Origin: Saccharospirillaceae bacterium
GTDB lineage: Bacteria > Pseudomonadota > Gammaproteobacteria > Pseudomonadales > Oceanobacteraceae
Direction: 5' to 3'
DNA: 64,000 nt
NCBI GenBank assembly: GCA_021208685.1
Contig: JAJOJJ010000011.1
Location: 186,001 to 250,000 of the forward strand
Within the stretch, counting starts at the first letter, position 1. Each line of letters opens with the position of its first letter. Shown in pieces: positions 48,870-57,932 of the stretch. Below the pieces are notes generated by a model. The model was not told where the DNA came from and ran no database searches. It saw only the letters and a program-made list of their open reading frames with translations. A program made the position numbers and the translations under genes.

Positions 48870-49532
48870 TCAAGAAAGTAGCCACACCGATGCTGCCGTC
48901 CACAGACCAAAGCCGATCAGTAATCCTCCGGCGATCTGACGCACGCGACCATCGCTCAGCAGTGGCGTCAGCACATTGGCCGCCAGTGTGCTGGCAAACA
49001 GTGCTGGCAGGGTACCCAGACCAAAGGCGAACATCGCCGCCGCTCCCAGCAGTGGCTGACCGTTAGCAGCAACCCAGCTTAAAGTACTGTAAATCAGACC
49101 GCAGGGCAGCCAGCCCCAGAGCATGCCCAGCCACAGCCGGTCAATGGCGCGCGGAGACTGCATAAAGCAGCGGGTCAGGGGCTGCAGGTATTTCCAGATG
49201 CCCTGGCCCAGCTGTTCAATGCGGGTCAGCATCAGTGACCAGCGGGCAATGTACAAGCCCATCAGGATCAGCATCAGTGCAGCCAGCGTGCGTAACAGCA
49301 GCATCAGCCAGTGATGCTGGCTCTGCAGCCACAGGCCGGCACTGGCAACGATCAGTCCGGCGATGCTGTAGCTGAGTATACGCCCGGTGTTAAACAGCAG
49401 GGTTACACGGATGCGTTGCGTTCCGGCGTTGCTGCCAATCGCAGCAGCAATGCCACCGCACATCACCAGGCAGTGGCTGGAGCCGAACAATCCCAGCAGA
49501 AAAGCCGTCAGCAGCGAGAGCGGTTCAATCAT
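48870..49532 (-). CDS. Sulfite exporter TauE/SafE-like membrane protein of the cbb3 locus
   Basis: A 220-residue inner-membrane protein with about six helices. The first, [23 protein letters not shown] with H-C-x3-C, is the hallmark of the TauE/SafE-like DsbD-family proteins that lie between ccoS and anr in gammaproteobacteria, where they probably help copper delivery to the oxidase. [20 protein letters not shown] and [15 protein letters not shown] give the second repeat with another cysteine. The start overlaps the ccoS stop by 4 bases (ATGA). The name (cytochrome c biogenesis / sulfite exporter) is historical; function in cbb3 assembly is inferred from context. Confidence 0.85.
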   Translation of the reverse strand: MIEPLSLLTAFLLGLFGSSHCLVMCGGIAAAIGSNAGTQRIRVTLLFNTGRILSYSIAGLIVASAGLWLQSQHHWLMLLLRTLAALMLILMGLYIARWSLMLTRIEQLGQGIWKYLQPLTRCFMQSPRAIDRLWLGMLWGWLPCGLIYSTLSWVAANGQPLLGAAAMFAFGLGTLPALFASTLAANVLTPLLSDGRVRQIAGGLLIGFGLWTAASVWLLS

Positions 49533-49723
49533 GGTTTTTCCGCAGGCGTCTTATCCTGCTGCGCGGATGAGGTGTCATCGGCGGGATCATCATCGAACAA
49601 AATGCGATGGGCAGGAGAATCCATGTCATCAAACTGCCCATTACGTACCGCCCAGAAAAAAACGGCAATGGCGATGCCCAGCAGCAGCAAAGACAGAGGA
49701 ACAAGTGCGTAGAGTAAATCCAT
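49529..49723 (-). CDS. ccoS: Cbb3 oxidase assembly protein CcoS
   Basis: A 64-residue membrane protein. It opens MDLLYALVPLSLLLLGIAIA and has a single helix, followed by the CcoS signature FFWAVRNGQFDDMDSPAHRI and a short acidic tail (DDDPADD). It is needed for cofactor insertion in the cbb3 oxidase. The start overlaps the ccoI stop by one base (TGATG), so translation is coupled. A longer upstream frame is a chance extension. Length is typical. Confidence 0.93.
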   Translation of the reverse strand: MDLLYALVPLSLLLLGIAIAVFFWAVRNGQFDDMDSPAHRILFDDDPADDTSSAQQDKTPAEKP

Positions 49724-52149
49724 CAGGGGTTCTCCGGCGGCAGAATCGTTTGAGTGCGCAGCAGCCGCATGGCATTGGCAACGACCAGTACAGAGCTGAG
49801 TGACATGCCGATAGCAGCCTGCCACGGTTCGACCAGGCCAGCGGCGGCAGCGGGCAGTGCCAGCACATTGTAACCAATGGCCCAGATATGATTTTGGGTG
49901 ATGATACGCCGGGTTTTAACGCCGGTATCCAGACTTTGCAGCAGCACTTCCAGCTGACCGTTCGTGAGTAAGGTATCGGCATTGGTTTTTGCCAGATCAC
50001 TCGCTTCGTTGACGGCCAGGGAAAGATCGGCTCCAGCCAGCACAGGCACATCATTAATGCCGTCACCGACCATCATGATTTTCTCTCCGGCGTTCTGCCA
50101 TCTCTGAACGGCTGCCAGTTTGTCTGAAGGCGTCATGCCTGATCTGACATCACGGATACCCAGCTGGGCAGCAACCAATGGCCCTGATTCTCCCGGATCT
50201 CCGGTGAGCAGCGAGACCTCAATGCCGCGTTGCTGTAAGCCGCGGACAACGGTTGCAGCGGAGCGGCGCAGGCTGTCGTTCAGCTGAATCCAGCCAAGAG
50301 GCCCGATATTGTCAGCCGCCAGCAACAGCCACTGACCATTGCCTTGCGGCACGCTGAGTGGCTGATGCCAGGCAAAATCCGCCCGGCCGAAGCGCAGGGT
50401 CATGCCATTCCACTGGCCCAGAATGCCTTGTCCGGAAATCTGCTCCGGCTGTTCAACCCTGGACGGTGTAATGCTGCTGAAGGCCTTGGCAATCGGATGG
50501 GTACTGTACTTTTCCAGACCTGCTGCCAGCGCCAGTAATTCAGCTTCGTCTTTATCGGCAAGGGGAATGACCTGCTCCAGTGTCAGTCGTCCCTGGGTGA
50601 GGGTACCTGTCTTGTCAAAGACCACGCGATTGATTTGCGGCAGGGTTTCCAGAACATGGCTTTTACTGATCAGCAGTCCACGTTCGCGCATGGCGGCCGT
50701 GGCGGCGGTCAGCGCTGTGGGCGTGGCCAGCGCCAGTGCACAGGGGCAGGTAACAACCAGAACAGAAAGAGCAATAAAAAAGGCTTTTTCGGCGCCATCC
50801 TGTAACCAGAACAGAAAGACCGACAGCGATATCAGCAGCACCGCCATGACAAAATAGCTGGCGACTCTATCGGCGATGAGTGCTGCCCGTGGCTTCGCCT
50901 GCTGGGCACGGTCAAGCAGACGCATAATGGTCGACAGTTGCGCATCGGCCCCTGTGGCGGTTACCCGCATGGTAATGGGGCTTTCGACATTCATCGTACC
51001 GCCAATCAGGGTGTCGCCCACTTTCTTGCTGACGGGCATGTACTCGCCGGTCAGCGCGGCTTCATCGACCGAGCTGCGGCCTTCAATCACAACACCGTCG
51101 GCGGCAATGGCCTGACCGGGTTTAACCCGTAACACATCACCGACCATGATGTCTGTCGAGGCAATCAGGACATCGTGGTCACCTTCCACCCTGAGCGCCA
51201 GATTGGGCAGCAGCGTCAGTAGATTATTACCCGCACGGCTCATGCGGTGGCGGGCGCGCATTTCAAAGTAACGGCCAACCAGCAGGAAGAAAATAAACAT
51301 GCATATTTCGCTGAAATAGACTTCAACCCCCTGATTGAAGGTACTCCAGATACTGGCACCAAAGGCCAGCATAATGGCCAGGGATACCGGGACATCCATG
51401 GTCAGATGACGGGCTTGCAGGTCACGCAGGGCGGCGCGGAAAAAGGGCGCGCCGCTGTAGAGAATAACCGGAACCGCCAGCACCATCTGCGCCAGACGCA
51501 GAAAGAATTCAGCGGCAATGCTCATGTCCGAATAGGTCGGAATGGACATCATCATAATCTGCATCATGCCGAAACCGGCCAGTGCCATCCGCCGGATGGC
51601 GACTTTATTCTCTTTGTGACGGGCCTGTTCCTGTGACGTTGCAGAAAAGGGCGTTGCTTTGTAGCCAAGACGCAGCAGCGCTTCAATCAGGGTGGATACG
51701 TTGATCTCTGCATGCTTCCAGCGCAAAAACAAACGATGGCTGGACAAATTCAGCAACGCTTTATCGATACCGGGTAATTGCGCCATGCGATGTTCAATCA
51801 GCCAGCTGCAGGCTGCGCAGCTGATGCCTTCGATAATAAAGGTGGCTTCGGCGAACTCGCCATCACGGGCGACAAACTGCTTCTGCAAAGCGTCGCTGTC
51901 ATAGAATAACAGCGTGTCACGGGCTTCAATGTCGGCGTTGCTGAATTCCGCCGGGGTCACTTCCGGCAGCACAGTGCGGTGGCGGTAATAATCTTTCAGG
52001 CCACTGGCAACAATGGTTTCAGCAATGGCCTTACAACCGGGGCAGCACATAGGCTGCCGCTGGCCATCAATCAGGGTTGACCAGCGCTCACCGTCGGTGG
52101 TGGCTTCACCACAGTGAAAACAGCGCTCTTGGGCGGAATGTGCAGTCAT
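49723..52149 (-). CDS. ccoI: Copper-transporting P1B-type ATPase CcoI
   Basis: An 808-residue inner-membrane copper pump that supplies Cu for cbb3 oxidase. The N-terminus has a cysteine-rich region (FHCGEATTDG; CCPGCKAIAETI) and a ferredoxin-like domain with CAACSW (the C-x2-C site). Eight helices follow, with the transmembrane metal site CPCALALATPTAL, the phosphorylation motif DKTGTLTQGR and the hinge GDGINDVPVLAGADLSLAV. This layout is that of CcoI/FixI. The gene overlaps ccoH by 4 bases and ccoS by 1. All catalytic motifs are intact. Confidence 0.95.
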   Translation of the reverse strand: MTAHSAQERCFHCGEATTDGERWSTLIDGQRQPMCCPGCKAIAETIVASGLKDYYRHRTVLPEVTPAEFSNADIEARDTLLFYDSDALQKQFVARDGEFAEATFIIEGISCAACSWLIEHRMAQLPGIDKALLNLSSHRLFLRWKHAEINVSTLIEALLRLGYKATPFSATSQEQARHKENKVAIRRMALAGFGMMQIMMMSIPTYSDMSIAAEFFLRLAQMVLAVPVILYSGAPFFRAALRDLQARHLTMDVPVSLAIMLAFGASIWSTFNQGVEVYFSEICMFIFFLLVGRYFEMRARHRMSRAGNNLLTLLPNLALRVEGDHDVLIASTDIMVGDVLRVKPGQAIAADGVVIEGRSSVDEAALTGEYMPVSKKVGDTLIGGTMNVESPITMRVTATGADAQLSTIMRLLDRAQQAKPRAALIADRVASYFVMAVLLISLSVFLFWLQDGAEKAFFIALSVLVVTCPCALALATPTALTAATAAMRERGLLISKSHVLETLPQINRVVFDKTGTLTQGRLTLEQVIPLADKDEAELLALAAGLEKYSTHPIAKAFSSITPSRVEQPEQISGQGILGQWNGMTLRFGRADFAWHQPLSVPQGNGQWLLLAADNIGPLGWIQLNDSLRRSAATVVRGLQQRGIEVSLLTGDPGESGPLVAAQLGIRDVRSGMTPSDKLAAVQRWQNAGEKIMMVGDGINDVPVLAGADLSLAVNEASDLAKTNADTLLTNGQLEVLLQSLDTGVKTRRIITQNHIWAIGYNVLALPAAAAGLVEPWQAAIGMSLSSVLVVANAMRLLRTQTILPPENP

Positions 52150-52646
52150 TGGGCGTGTAAATTTACAACCTTATTGGCTTCGATCAGTTCGGTACCGCGG
52201 ATACGCCATTGCTGTTCCTGACTGATCAGCCAGAGATGGCGGCGTTCCGGTAATACCAGTTCATTGACCCCGGCATAATGACCCTTGCTCATGCGTTGCA
52301 GTAACACCGTCAGATCACGATCCTGCAGCGTCGGGTGAATCAGTTGCAGTTGCAGGGTGGCGGGTTCTTCATCGAGATAGCCGCTGAGGGTCAGATGCAC
52401 TTCATCGGCACTGAACGTTAACCCGGCTTTTATTTGCAGGCGGGCGGCATGAGCATCGGCTTCAACGTTTTCGGTATAGCTGACGCCATCCTTGTAGTAA
52501 CTGTCGCTTACCAACGAATCTTTTGAGTCAAGGGCCAGTGTCAGCATCACAAACCCCCAGCAGATGGCCAACAGCGGAATACCCGCAACCAGCCACACCA
52601 TAGGTTCTTTATACCAAGGAGCGTGTTCTTTGGATTCGGTGTTCAT
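52146..52646 (-). CDS. ccoH: Cbb3 oxidase assembly protein CcoH (FixH)
   Basis: A 166-residue membrane-anchored protein. It starts MNTESKEHAPWYKEPMVWLV, has one helix near residues 14-36 (VWLVAGIPLLAICWGFVMLT) and a soluble part with the FixH pattern DSLVSDSYYKDGVSYTEN, then beta strands ending with LIEANKVVNLHAQ. CcoH is required for cbb3 maturation with CcoI. The start ATG at 52646 is preferred to a codon 18 bases upstream. The stop overlaps the ccoI start by 4 bases. The terminator just upstream separates it from ccoG. Confidence 0.92.
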   Translation of the reverse strand: MNTESKEHAPWYKEPMVWLVAGIPLLAICWGFVMLTLALDSKDSLVSDSYYKDGVSYTENVEADAHAARLQIKAGLTFSADEVHLTLSGYLDEEPATLQLQLIHPTLQDRDLTVLLQRMSKGHYAGVNELVLPERRHLWLISQEQQWRIRGTELIEANKVVNLHAQ

Positions 52647-52673
52647 AGACTTCTCAATCGGCAACGGGCGGGA

Positions 52674-52708
52674 TAAAAAAACCGCCCAAGTTTAACCACT
52701 TGGACGGT
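52674..52708 (-). terminator. Intrinsic terminator between ccoG and ccoH
   Basis: On the minus strand ACCGTCCAAGT-GGTTAA-ACTTGGGCGGT is followed by TTTTTTTAT. It lies within the 135-base gap after ccoG, so ccoHIS transcription must either pass through it or start from its own promoter. Confidence 0.75.
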
Positions 52709-52781
52709 CAGTCTCCAGTTTGGATTTGTCAGATTTGCTGACGCGGGTCATGCTTATGACAACCCGTTCTGATGCGCAAAA

Positions 52782-54188
52782 TCAACCGCGGGGAGCAATA
52801 AAGCGGCTTTCTTCCCGTGCGACTTCTTCTCCGCTGTCACCATCCGTAATGACAAATTCGATATCCACCCGGCTGCTTGGGATCTGAACCTCATCCGGAT
52901 CCACTTCAATGGTCAGAAGAACCTCTTTCAGCTCGTTGACACGCAGGTAATGCGTTGTCTGCACATCCATTTTCATACCTTCCAGACCATTCAGGCTGAG
53001 CAGGTAGGTTTTCGGACTTTGCGACATATTAATCAGCTTAAGCGTATAAGAATTGGTAATGGTGTCGTTGGCCGTCATCTGATAAAGCGCACCACGGTCA
53101 CGCTCAATATCCAGCTTGAACGGTGTACGGGTACCGATGGCGTAAACAAAGGCTCCCATCATAATCAGCAGTAACGCCGCATACCCGACCAGACGCGGAC
53201 GGAAAAAGTGAGTCTTTTTCCCTTCCAGTTCATTTTCGGTGGTGTAGCGGATCAGGCCTTTCGGCTTGTTCAGTTTTTCCATGATGGAGTCGCACGCATC
53301 AATACAGAGTGCGCAACCAATGCACTGGTACTGCAGACCATCGCGGATATCAATGCCGGTAGGACAGACCTGCACACACAGCGAGCAGTCCACACAGTCA
53401 CCGAGCCGATCCTGTTCCGCAGCATTTTCCTCTTTTTTACTGCGTTTGCCGCGCGGTTCGCCACGATTAACATCGTAAGAAACAGCCAGGGTATCCGGAT
53501 CGTACATCACCGACTGGAAGCGTGCATAAGGGCACATATAAATACAGACCTGTTCACGCATCCAGCCGGCATTAATGTAGGTGGCCGCAGTGAAAAAGAC
53601 GATCCAGAATAACGCCCAGCCACCCGTGTTCAGGGTAAAGAAATCCGGCACCAATTCGCGGATCGGGGTGAAGTAACCGACAAAGGTTACACCGGTCCAG
53701 ATGGCGATGATCATCCACAACGTATGTTTCAGCGCTTTTTTGCGGAATTTGCTGGCGCTCATCGGTTCTTTATCAAGCTTCATGCGGGCGTTGCGGGTAC
53801 CTTCGGTACGCTCCTCAATCCACATAAAAATAAACGACCAGGCCGACTGCGGGCAGGTATAACCACACCAGATCCGACCGGCAAGGTTGGTGATTGTGAA
53901 CAGGCCGAAGGCGCAGATAATTAATAACCATGACAGCAGCATAAAATCCTGCGGCCAGAAGGTAACACCAAAAATATGAAACTGACGCGCTGGCAGATCG
54001 AACAGAATAGCCTGTCGGCCTTCCCAGTTAAGCCAGGCACTGCCGAAGTATCCGAGCATTAAAGCCCACAGCGACCATGTACGTAATTTCTGGAAAAAAC
54101 CCTCAATTTCACGCACGTAAATCTTTTTACGCTTTTCGTACATGCTTTGGGTTTTGGGAGTGACATCTTTGACCGGAATATTACTCAT
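52782..54188 (-). CDS. ccoG: Cbb3 oxidase accessory protein CcoG (RdxA/FixG)
   Basis: A 468-residue membrane iron-sulfur protein that reduces copper for the oxidase. It begins MSNIPVKDVTPKTQSMYEKR, and five helices are predicted (around 35-55, 83-105, 155-175, 190-210, 332-352). Two ferredoxin-type clusters are encoded by DCVDCSLCVQVCPTGIDIRD and QYQCIGCALCIDACDSIMEK, each C-x2-C-x2-C-x3-C. A WCGYTCPQSAWS and EQVCIYMCPYARFQ motif also matches RdxA. The C-terminal 100 residues are a periplasmic Ig-like domain. Complete; it has its own terminator before ccoH and follows the one after ccoP. Confidence 0.95.
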   Translation of the reverse strand: MSNIPVKDVTPKTQSMYEKRKKIYVREIEGFFQKLRTWSLWALMLGYFGSAWLNWEGRQAILFDLPARQFHIFGVTFWPQDFMLLSWLLIICAFGLFTITNLAGRIWCGYTCPQSAWSFIFMWIEERTEGTRNARMKLDKEPMSASKFRKKALKHTLWMIIAIWTGVTFVGYFTPIRELVPDFFTLNTGGWALFWIVFFTAATYINAGWMREQVCIYMCPYARFQSVMYDPDTLAVSYDVNRGEPRGKRSKKEENAAEQDRLGDCVDCSLCVQVCPTGIDIRDGLQYQCIGCALCIDACDSIMEKLNKPKGLIRYTTENELEGKKTHFFRPRLVGYAALLLIMMGAFVYAIGTRTPFKLDIERDRGALYQMTANDTITNSYTLKLINMSQSPKTYLLSLNGLEGMKMDVQTTHYLRVNELKEVLLTIEVDPDEVQIPSSRVDIEFVITDGDSGEEVAREESRFIAPRG

Positions 54189-54310
54189 AACGGCAAATCA
54201 CCTTGGTTGGGAGTGCATGACGGCGCTTTGCGAAACCAGAGACGGAGCAGGGCTCCACAGCGCTCTATATAACGCAGCAATTATATAGCTTGTTGCTGGT
54301 TGCTATAACG

Positions 54311-54337
54311 AAAAAAGCGGCTTAAAGCCGCTTTTTT
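54311..54337. terminator. Intrinsic terminator after ccoP
   Basis: AAAAAAGCGGC-TTAAA-GCCGCTTTTTT, symmetric, in the gap between ccoP and ccoG. It ends the ccoNOQP transcript. Confidence 0.9.
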
Positions 54338-54397
54338 CTGTTTTTATTGCCTTAGCTCAACCCCGGCTGGTTTCACCTGTCCGGGGTCTTGCTGCGT

Positions 54398-55321
54398 TTA
54401 CTGCTGATGAGACAGCGAGTAAACGTAAGTGGTCAGCAGATGGATCTTGGCTTCAGCGTTGTTACCAAGAATTTCCAGATGCGCAGGCATTTTACCGTTA
54501 CGACCATGCTTCAGAGTGAACTCAATCTGCTTGGAAGAACCGCCATACAGCCAGATATCATCGGTCAGGTTCGGAGCGCCGAGCATCTGATTGCCTTTGC
54601 CATCGGTACCGTGACACGCCATACACAGCTGCTGATACTTCGGCGCTGCTTTTTCAGCGGCTTCTGCATCATGCTTCAGACCGGACAGGCTGCGGACGTA
54701 GTTCACCATGTCAGCAGTACCTTCTTCGCCCAGAACTCCACCCCAGGCTGGCATTGCGCCCTGACGACCGTATGTCAGGGTGTGTTTGATGGCTTCAGGA
54801 GAGCCACCATACAGCCAGTCGTTATCGGTCAGGTTCGGGAAGCCCTGAGCGCCTTTGGCGGTAGAGCCATGGCACACGGCACAGTTACTCTTGAACAGGC
54901 GCTGACCGGTCTGCAGAGCGTCTGCATCCTTGGCCAGTTCCTCAACCGGAGTGGCAGTGAACTTGGCGTACAGAGGAGCGATGTCGGCATCGAACTTCTG
55001 TACTTCGGCTTTCCACTGGTTGGTAGACGTCCAGGTAACCTGTTCGCCGTCGACTTCAACGGTCAGCAGACCATCAAAGTTACCCAGACCGTACACGCCG
55101 AGGTAGCCAAAACCAAACACGATGGTGGCCCAGAACATAAATACCCACCAGCGTGGCAGCGGGTTGTCCAGTTCCTGAATACCGTCGTAATCATGACCAG
55201 TTGTCTGGTCAGTTTCTTCTTTACGCTGGCCGCGGCTGGTGTACATGATCAGTACGCCGCAACCAATCATGGATCCCAGTACGATGACTGCGATCCACAC
55301 TTGCCAGAAAGTGCTTAACAT
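54398..55321 (-). CDS. ccoP: Cbb3-type cytochrome c oxidase subunit III (diheme)
   Basis: A 307-residue membrane-anchored diheme cytochrome c. Two N-terminal helices (7-27 and 58-80) are followed by two c-type heme sites, CAVCH (147-151) and CMACH (233-237), with methionine ligands in the GAMPAWGG and GKMPAHLE regions. It passes electrons from soluble cytochrome c to CcoO/CcoN. The duplicated c-domain (GSPEAIKHTLTYGRQG versus GSSKQIEFTLKHGRNG) is typical. Stops 2 bases before ccoQ start region on the minus strand (ccoQ ends at 55324). Complete. Confidence 0.96.
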   Translation of the reverse strand: MLSTFWQVWIAVIVLGSMIGCGVLIMYTSRGQRKEETDQTTGHDYDGIQELDNPLPRWWVFMFWATIVFGFGYLGVYGLGNFDGLLTVEVDGEQVTWTSTNQWKAEVQKFDADIAPLYAKFTATPVEELAKDADALQTGQRLFKSNCAVCHGSTAKGAQGFPNLTDNDWLYGGSPEAIKHTLTYGRQGAMPAWGGVLGEEGTADMVNYVRSLSGLKHDAEAAEKAAPKYQQLCMACHGTDGKGNQMLGAPNLTDDIWLYGGSSKQIEFTLKHGRNGKMPAHLEILGNNAEAKIHLLTTYVYSLSHQQ

Positions 55322-55323
55322 AT

Positions 55324-55500
55324 TTATTTACTCCGATCTTTATCGTCGTGCGCTGGCATTTCATCGTTATCGTGAAATGGAATCTGAGCATCATCGTCAA
55401 AACGCTTTTTTCGGCTGGAGCCATAAGCCCACCAGAAGATGCCTGCAAAAGCCATCAGGGCGAAAATACTGCCCAATCCGCGCACGTCGTTAATATCCAT
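55324..55500 (-). CDS. ccoQ: Cbb3-type cytochrome c oxidase subunit IV (CcoQ)
   Basis: A 58-residue protein read directly from the sequence. It starts MDINDVRGLGSIFALMAF, with one helix (about 10-30) and the charged FWWAYGSSRKKRFDDDAQIP tail typical of CcoQ/FixQ. It stabilises the oxidase. ATG at 55500, TAA at 55326-55324; GGTAATTCCC upstream gives a weak ribosome-binding site. It lies between ccoO and ccoP with gaps of 5 and 2 bases, as in all cco operons. Too short to appear in many automatic annotations. Confidence 0.95.
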   Translation of the reverse strand: MDINDVRGLGSIFALMAFAGIFWWAYGSSRKKRFDDDAQIPFHDNDEMPAHDDKDRSK

Positions 55501-55505
55501 GGGAA

Positions 55506-56114
55506 TTACCGTTTAGTGACTACAGTGCCCAGGTGCTGCAGATAAGCAACCAGAGCTTCGATTTCACGTTTGCCGTCAACGGCCTCTTTTGCACCTTCGA
55601 TGTCAGCATCGGTGTACGGTACGCCGACCATACGCAAGGCTTCCATTTTCTTCGGTGTCAGGCGACCGTCGATTTTGTCTTCAAACAACCATGGATAAGA
55701 AGGCATGATCGACTCAGGTACAACGTCACGCGGGTTGTACATGTGAGCACGGTGCCACTCATCAGAGTAACGGCCACCCAGACGCGCCAGGTCAGGACCG
55801 GTACGCTTGGAGCCCCACAGGAACGGATGTTCGTATACGGATTCACCCGCCGTGGAGAATGGGCCGTAACGCTCCGTTTCTGCGCGGAACGGACGAACCA
55901 TCTGGGTGTGACATACATGGCAGCCTTCACGGATGTAGATGTCACGGCCTTCCAGCTGCATCGCTGTGTAAGGTTCCAGGCCCTCTGCAGGCTTATTGGT
56001 GTCTTCATGGAAGAACAGCGGAACGATTTCAACCAGACCACCCCAGCTCAGGGCGATCACAATCATCACCACCATCAGCGGCAGACTTTTCTCAATATTG
56101 TCGTGCTTAATCAT
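55506..56114 (-). CDS. ccoO: Cbb3-type cytochrome c oxidase subunit II (monoheme)
   Basis: A 202-residue membrane-anchored cytochrome c. One N-terminal helix (12-34) is followed by the heme motif CHVCH (65-69, in [18 protein letters not shown]) and the methionine ligand in [31 protein letters not shown] is the conserved FixO signature. It shuttles electrons to the CcoN subunit. The gene begins 13 bases after ccoN ends, and 5 bases separate it from ccoQ. Complete, standard length. Confidence 0.96.
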   Translation of the reverse strand: MIKHDNIEKSLPLMVVMIVIALSWGGLVEIVPLFFHEDTNKPAEGLEPYTAMQLEGRDIYIREGCHVCHTQMVRPFRAETERYGPFSTAGESVYEHPFLWGSKRTGPDLARLGGRYSDEWHRAHMYNPRDVVPESIMPSYPWLFEDKIDGRLTPKKMEALRMVGVPYTDADIEGAKEAVDGKREIEALVAYLQHLGTVVTKR

Positions 56115-56127
56115 GTTTCAGTACTCC

Positions 56128-57561
56128 TTAAGCCTGTGCTGCGACTGCGTTGCCAGCTTCTTTATTGGCAGCGCGTACCGTCATGAACACGTTGTAAGCC
56201 ATGATCAGCATACCGGTCAGGAACAGCGCACCCCCCAGAACACGAACCACGTAGCCGCCATGAGAGGCTTCTACCGATTCAACGAAGCTGTAAGTCAGGG
56301 TGCCGTCAGCGTTCACTGCACGCCACATCAGACCCTGCATGATGCCGTTTACCCACATCGCAGCGATGTACAGTACGGTACCGATGGTGGACAGCCAGAA
56401 GTGAACGTTGATCAGTTTTACGGAGTGCATATCACCGGCTTTACGGCCGAACATGATCGGGATCAGGTGGTACAGGGCACCGATGGATACCATCGCAACC
56501 CAGCCCAGAGCACCGGAGTGAACGTGGCCAATGGTCCAGTCAGTATTGTGAGACAGCGCGTTTACCGTCTTGATCGACATCATCGGGCCTTCGAAGGTGG
56601 ACATACCGTAGAACGACAGGGATACCACCAGGAAACGCAGAATAGGGTCGTTACGCAGTTTGTGCCACGCACCGGACAGGGTCATCATACCGTTGATCAT
56701 ACCGCCCCAGCTTGGTGCCAGCAGGATCAGAGACATAACCATACCGGCAGTCTGAGCCCAGTCAGGCAGAGCGGAGTAGTGCAGGTGGTGACCACCGGCC
56801 CAAACGTAGATAGAAATCAGCGCCCAGAAGTGCACGATGGACAAACGGTAAGAGTAAACCGGACGGCCAGCCTGCTTCGGCACGAAGTAGTACATGATGC
56901 CCAGGAAGCCTGCAGTCAGGAAGAAACCTACCGCATTGTGACCCCACCACCACTGGATCATGGCATCGATGGTGCCAGCCCAGACAGAGTAAGACTTGCC
57001 GAGAGAAACCGGTACTGCCAGGTTGTTACCGATGTACAGGATCGCAATCATGATCATGAAAGCAGCAAAGAACCAGTTGGCAACATAAATGTGGCTTTCT
57101 TTACGGATAGCCAGGGTGCCAAGGAAGTTCACCACATAAGCAACCCACACCAGAGTTACCAGAATATCGATTGGCCATTCCAGCTCAGCGTATTCTTTGG
57201 CAGAGGTCATACCCAGAGGCAGAGTAATGGCAGCCGCCACCACAATGGCCTGCCAGCCCCAGAAGGTGAAGCTTGCCAGCGTGTCCGAGAACAGACGGGT
57301 GCGACAGGTGCGCTGCACAATGTAGTAAGAGGTTGCAAACAGTGCAGAACCACCGAAAGCAAAAATAACCGCATTGGTGTGCAGCGGACGTAAACGACCG
57401 AAAGACAGCCAAGGCGTATCAAAGTTCAGTGCAGGCCAAGCCAGCTGGGCAGCGATAAGTACACCAACCGCCATGCCAACAATGCCCCAGACTACGGTCA
57501 TGATGGCAAACTGTCTTACCACCTTGTAGTTGTACTCGGGATGGTCAAATGCTGTGCTCAT
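56128..57561 (-). CDS. ccoN: Cbb3-type cytochrome c oxidase subunit I
   Basis: A 477-residue catalytic subunit with twelve helices. Heme and copper ligands are in [38 protein letters not shown] and [20 protein letters not shown] (copper His), and [20 protein letters not shown] supplies the binuclear-centre histidines. It reduces oxygen with high affinity and pumps protons. It heads the ccoNOQP operon; the 371-base gap upstream holds Fnr-like sites. Complete; some species have two copies of ccoN, and only one is seen here. Confidence 0.97.
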   Translation of the reverse strand: MSTAFDHPEYNYKVVRQFAIMTVVWGIVGMAVGVLIAAQLAWPALNFDTPWLSFGRLRPLHTNAVIFAFGGSALFATSYYIVQRTCRTRLFSDTLASFTFWGWQAIVVAAAITLPLGMTSAKEYAELEWPIDILVTLVWVAYVVNFLGTLAIRKESHIYVANWFFAAFMIMIAILYIGNNLAVPVSLGKSYSVWAGTIDAMIQWWWGHNAVGFFLTAGFLGIMYYFVPKQAGRPVYSYRLSIVHFWALISIYVWAGGHHLHYSALPDWAQTAGMVMSLILLAPSWGGMINGMMTLSGAWHKLRNDPILRFLVVSLSFYGMSTFEGPMMSIKTVNALSHNTDWTIGHVHSGALGWVAMVSIGALYHLIPIMFGRKAGDMHSVKLINVHFWLSTIGTVLYIAAMWVNGIMQGLMWRAVNADGTLTYSFVESVEASHGGYVVRVLGGALFLTGMLIMAYNVFMTVRAANKEAGNAVAAQA

Positions 57562-57621
57562 GATCAGATTCCATTTAACAGCGAGGATTGAGGGTTAAAA
57601 AAATCGGCGCAATTATGGTGT

Positions 57622-57644
57622 TTGATACCATTATTTGCAATCAA
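57622..57644. promoter_or_regulatory. Candidate Anr/Fnr sites upstream of ccoN
   Basis: On the minus strand TTGATTGCAAATAATGGTATCAA contains two overlapping boxes, TTGAT-TGCA-AATAA and AATAA-TGGT-ATCAA, sharing the middle half. Each matches only one half-site perfectly. The position, 61-83 bases before ccoN, is right for Anr activation. The plus-strand block is 57622-57644. Confidence 0.5.
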
Positions 57645-57932
57645 ACACCGGAAAAACGCCAGATTTTACAGCAGGTTATCCTGCTTTTATGGAGCTTATG
57701 AACGGCCAGCTGAGAACCTCTGTCACCATGACATGGTGGTTTTCTTCAGCGAACAGCCCACACTCTCTGCCGCTGACAGAATAGCTGGAAGTTATCCTGA
57801 TAGCGGTTGAGCAAATCATAAGGAAGTAGCAACCGCGAATCTTGATATAGCGCAAGAAGCACTGGGGACGGGAAACACAATTGCAACCCATGCGGCAATT
57901 TTCCGCGAAGGCCATGGGATAACAGGAAATAA
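57645..57932. other. Rest of the ccoN-hydrolase intergenic region
   Basis: This gap has no gene that I can support. It includes CTTGATATAGCGCAAG (57841-57856), a dyad with the TTGAT-N4-[AGC]-CAA outline of a weak Fnr/Anr site, 77 bases upstream of the hydrolase start. I see no terminator, small ORF or repeat otherwise. Confidence 0.35.

Noticed and set aside
54389-55318. A 309-codon frame antisense to ccoP
   Set aside because: A shadow of the diheme cytochrome gene with no domain, signal or start context of its own.
55996-57393. A 465-codon open frame antisense to ccoN and the start of ccoO
   Set aside because: It mirrors the ccoN reading frame, is rich in His, Gln, Val and Thr without any domain, and lacks a ribosome-binding site. 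The opposite strand encodes full, recognisable ccoN and ccoO.
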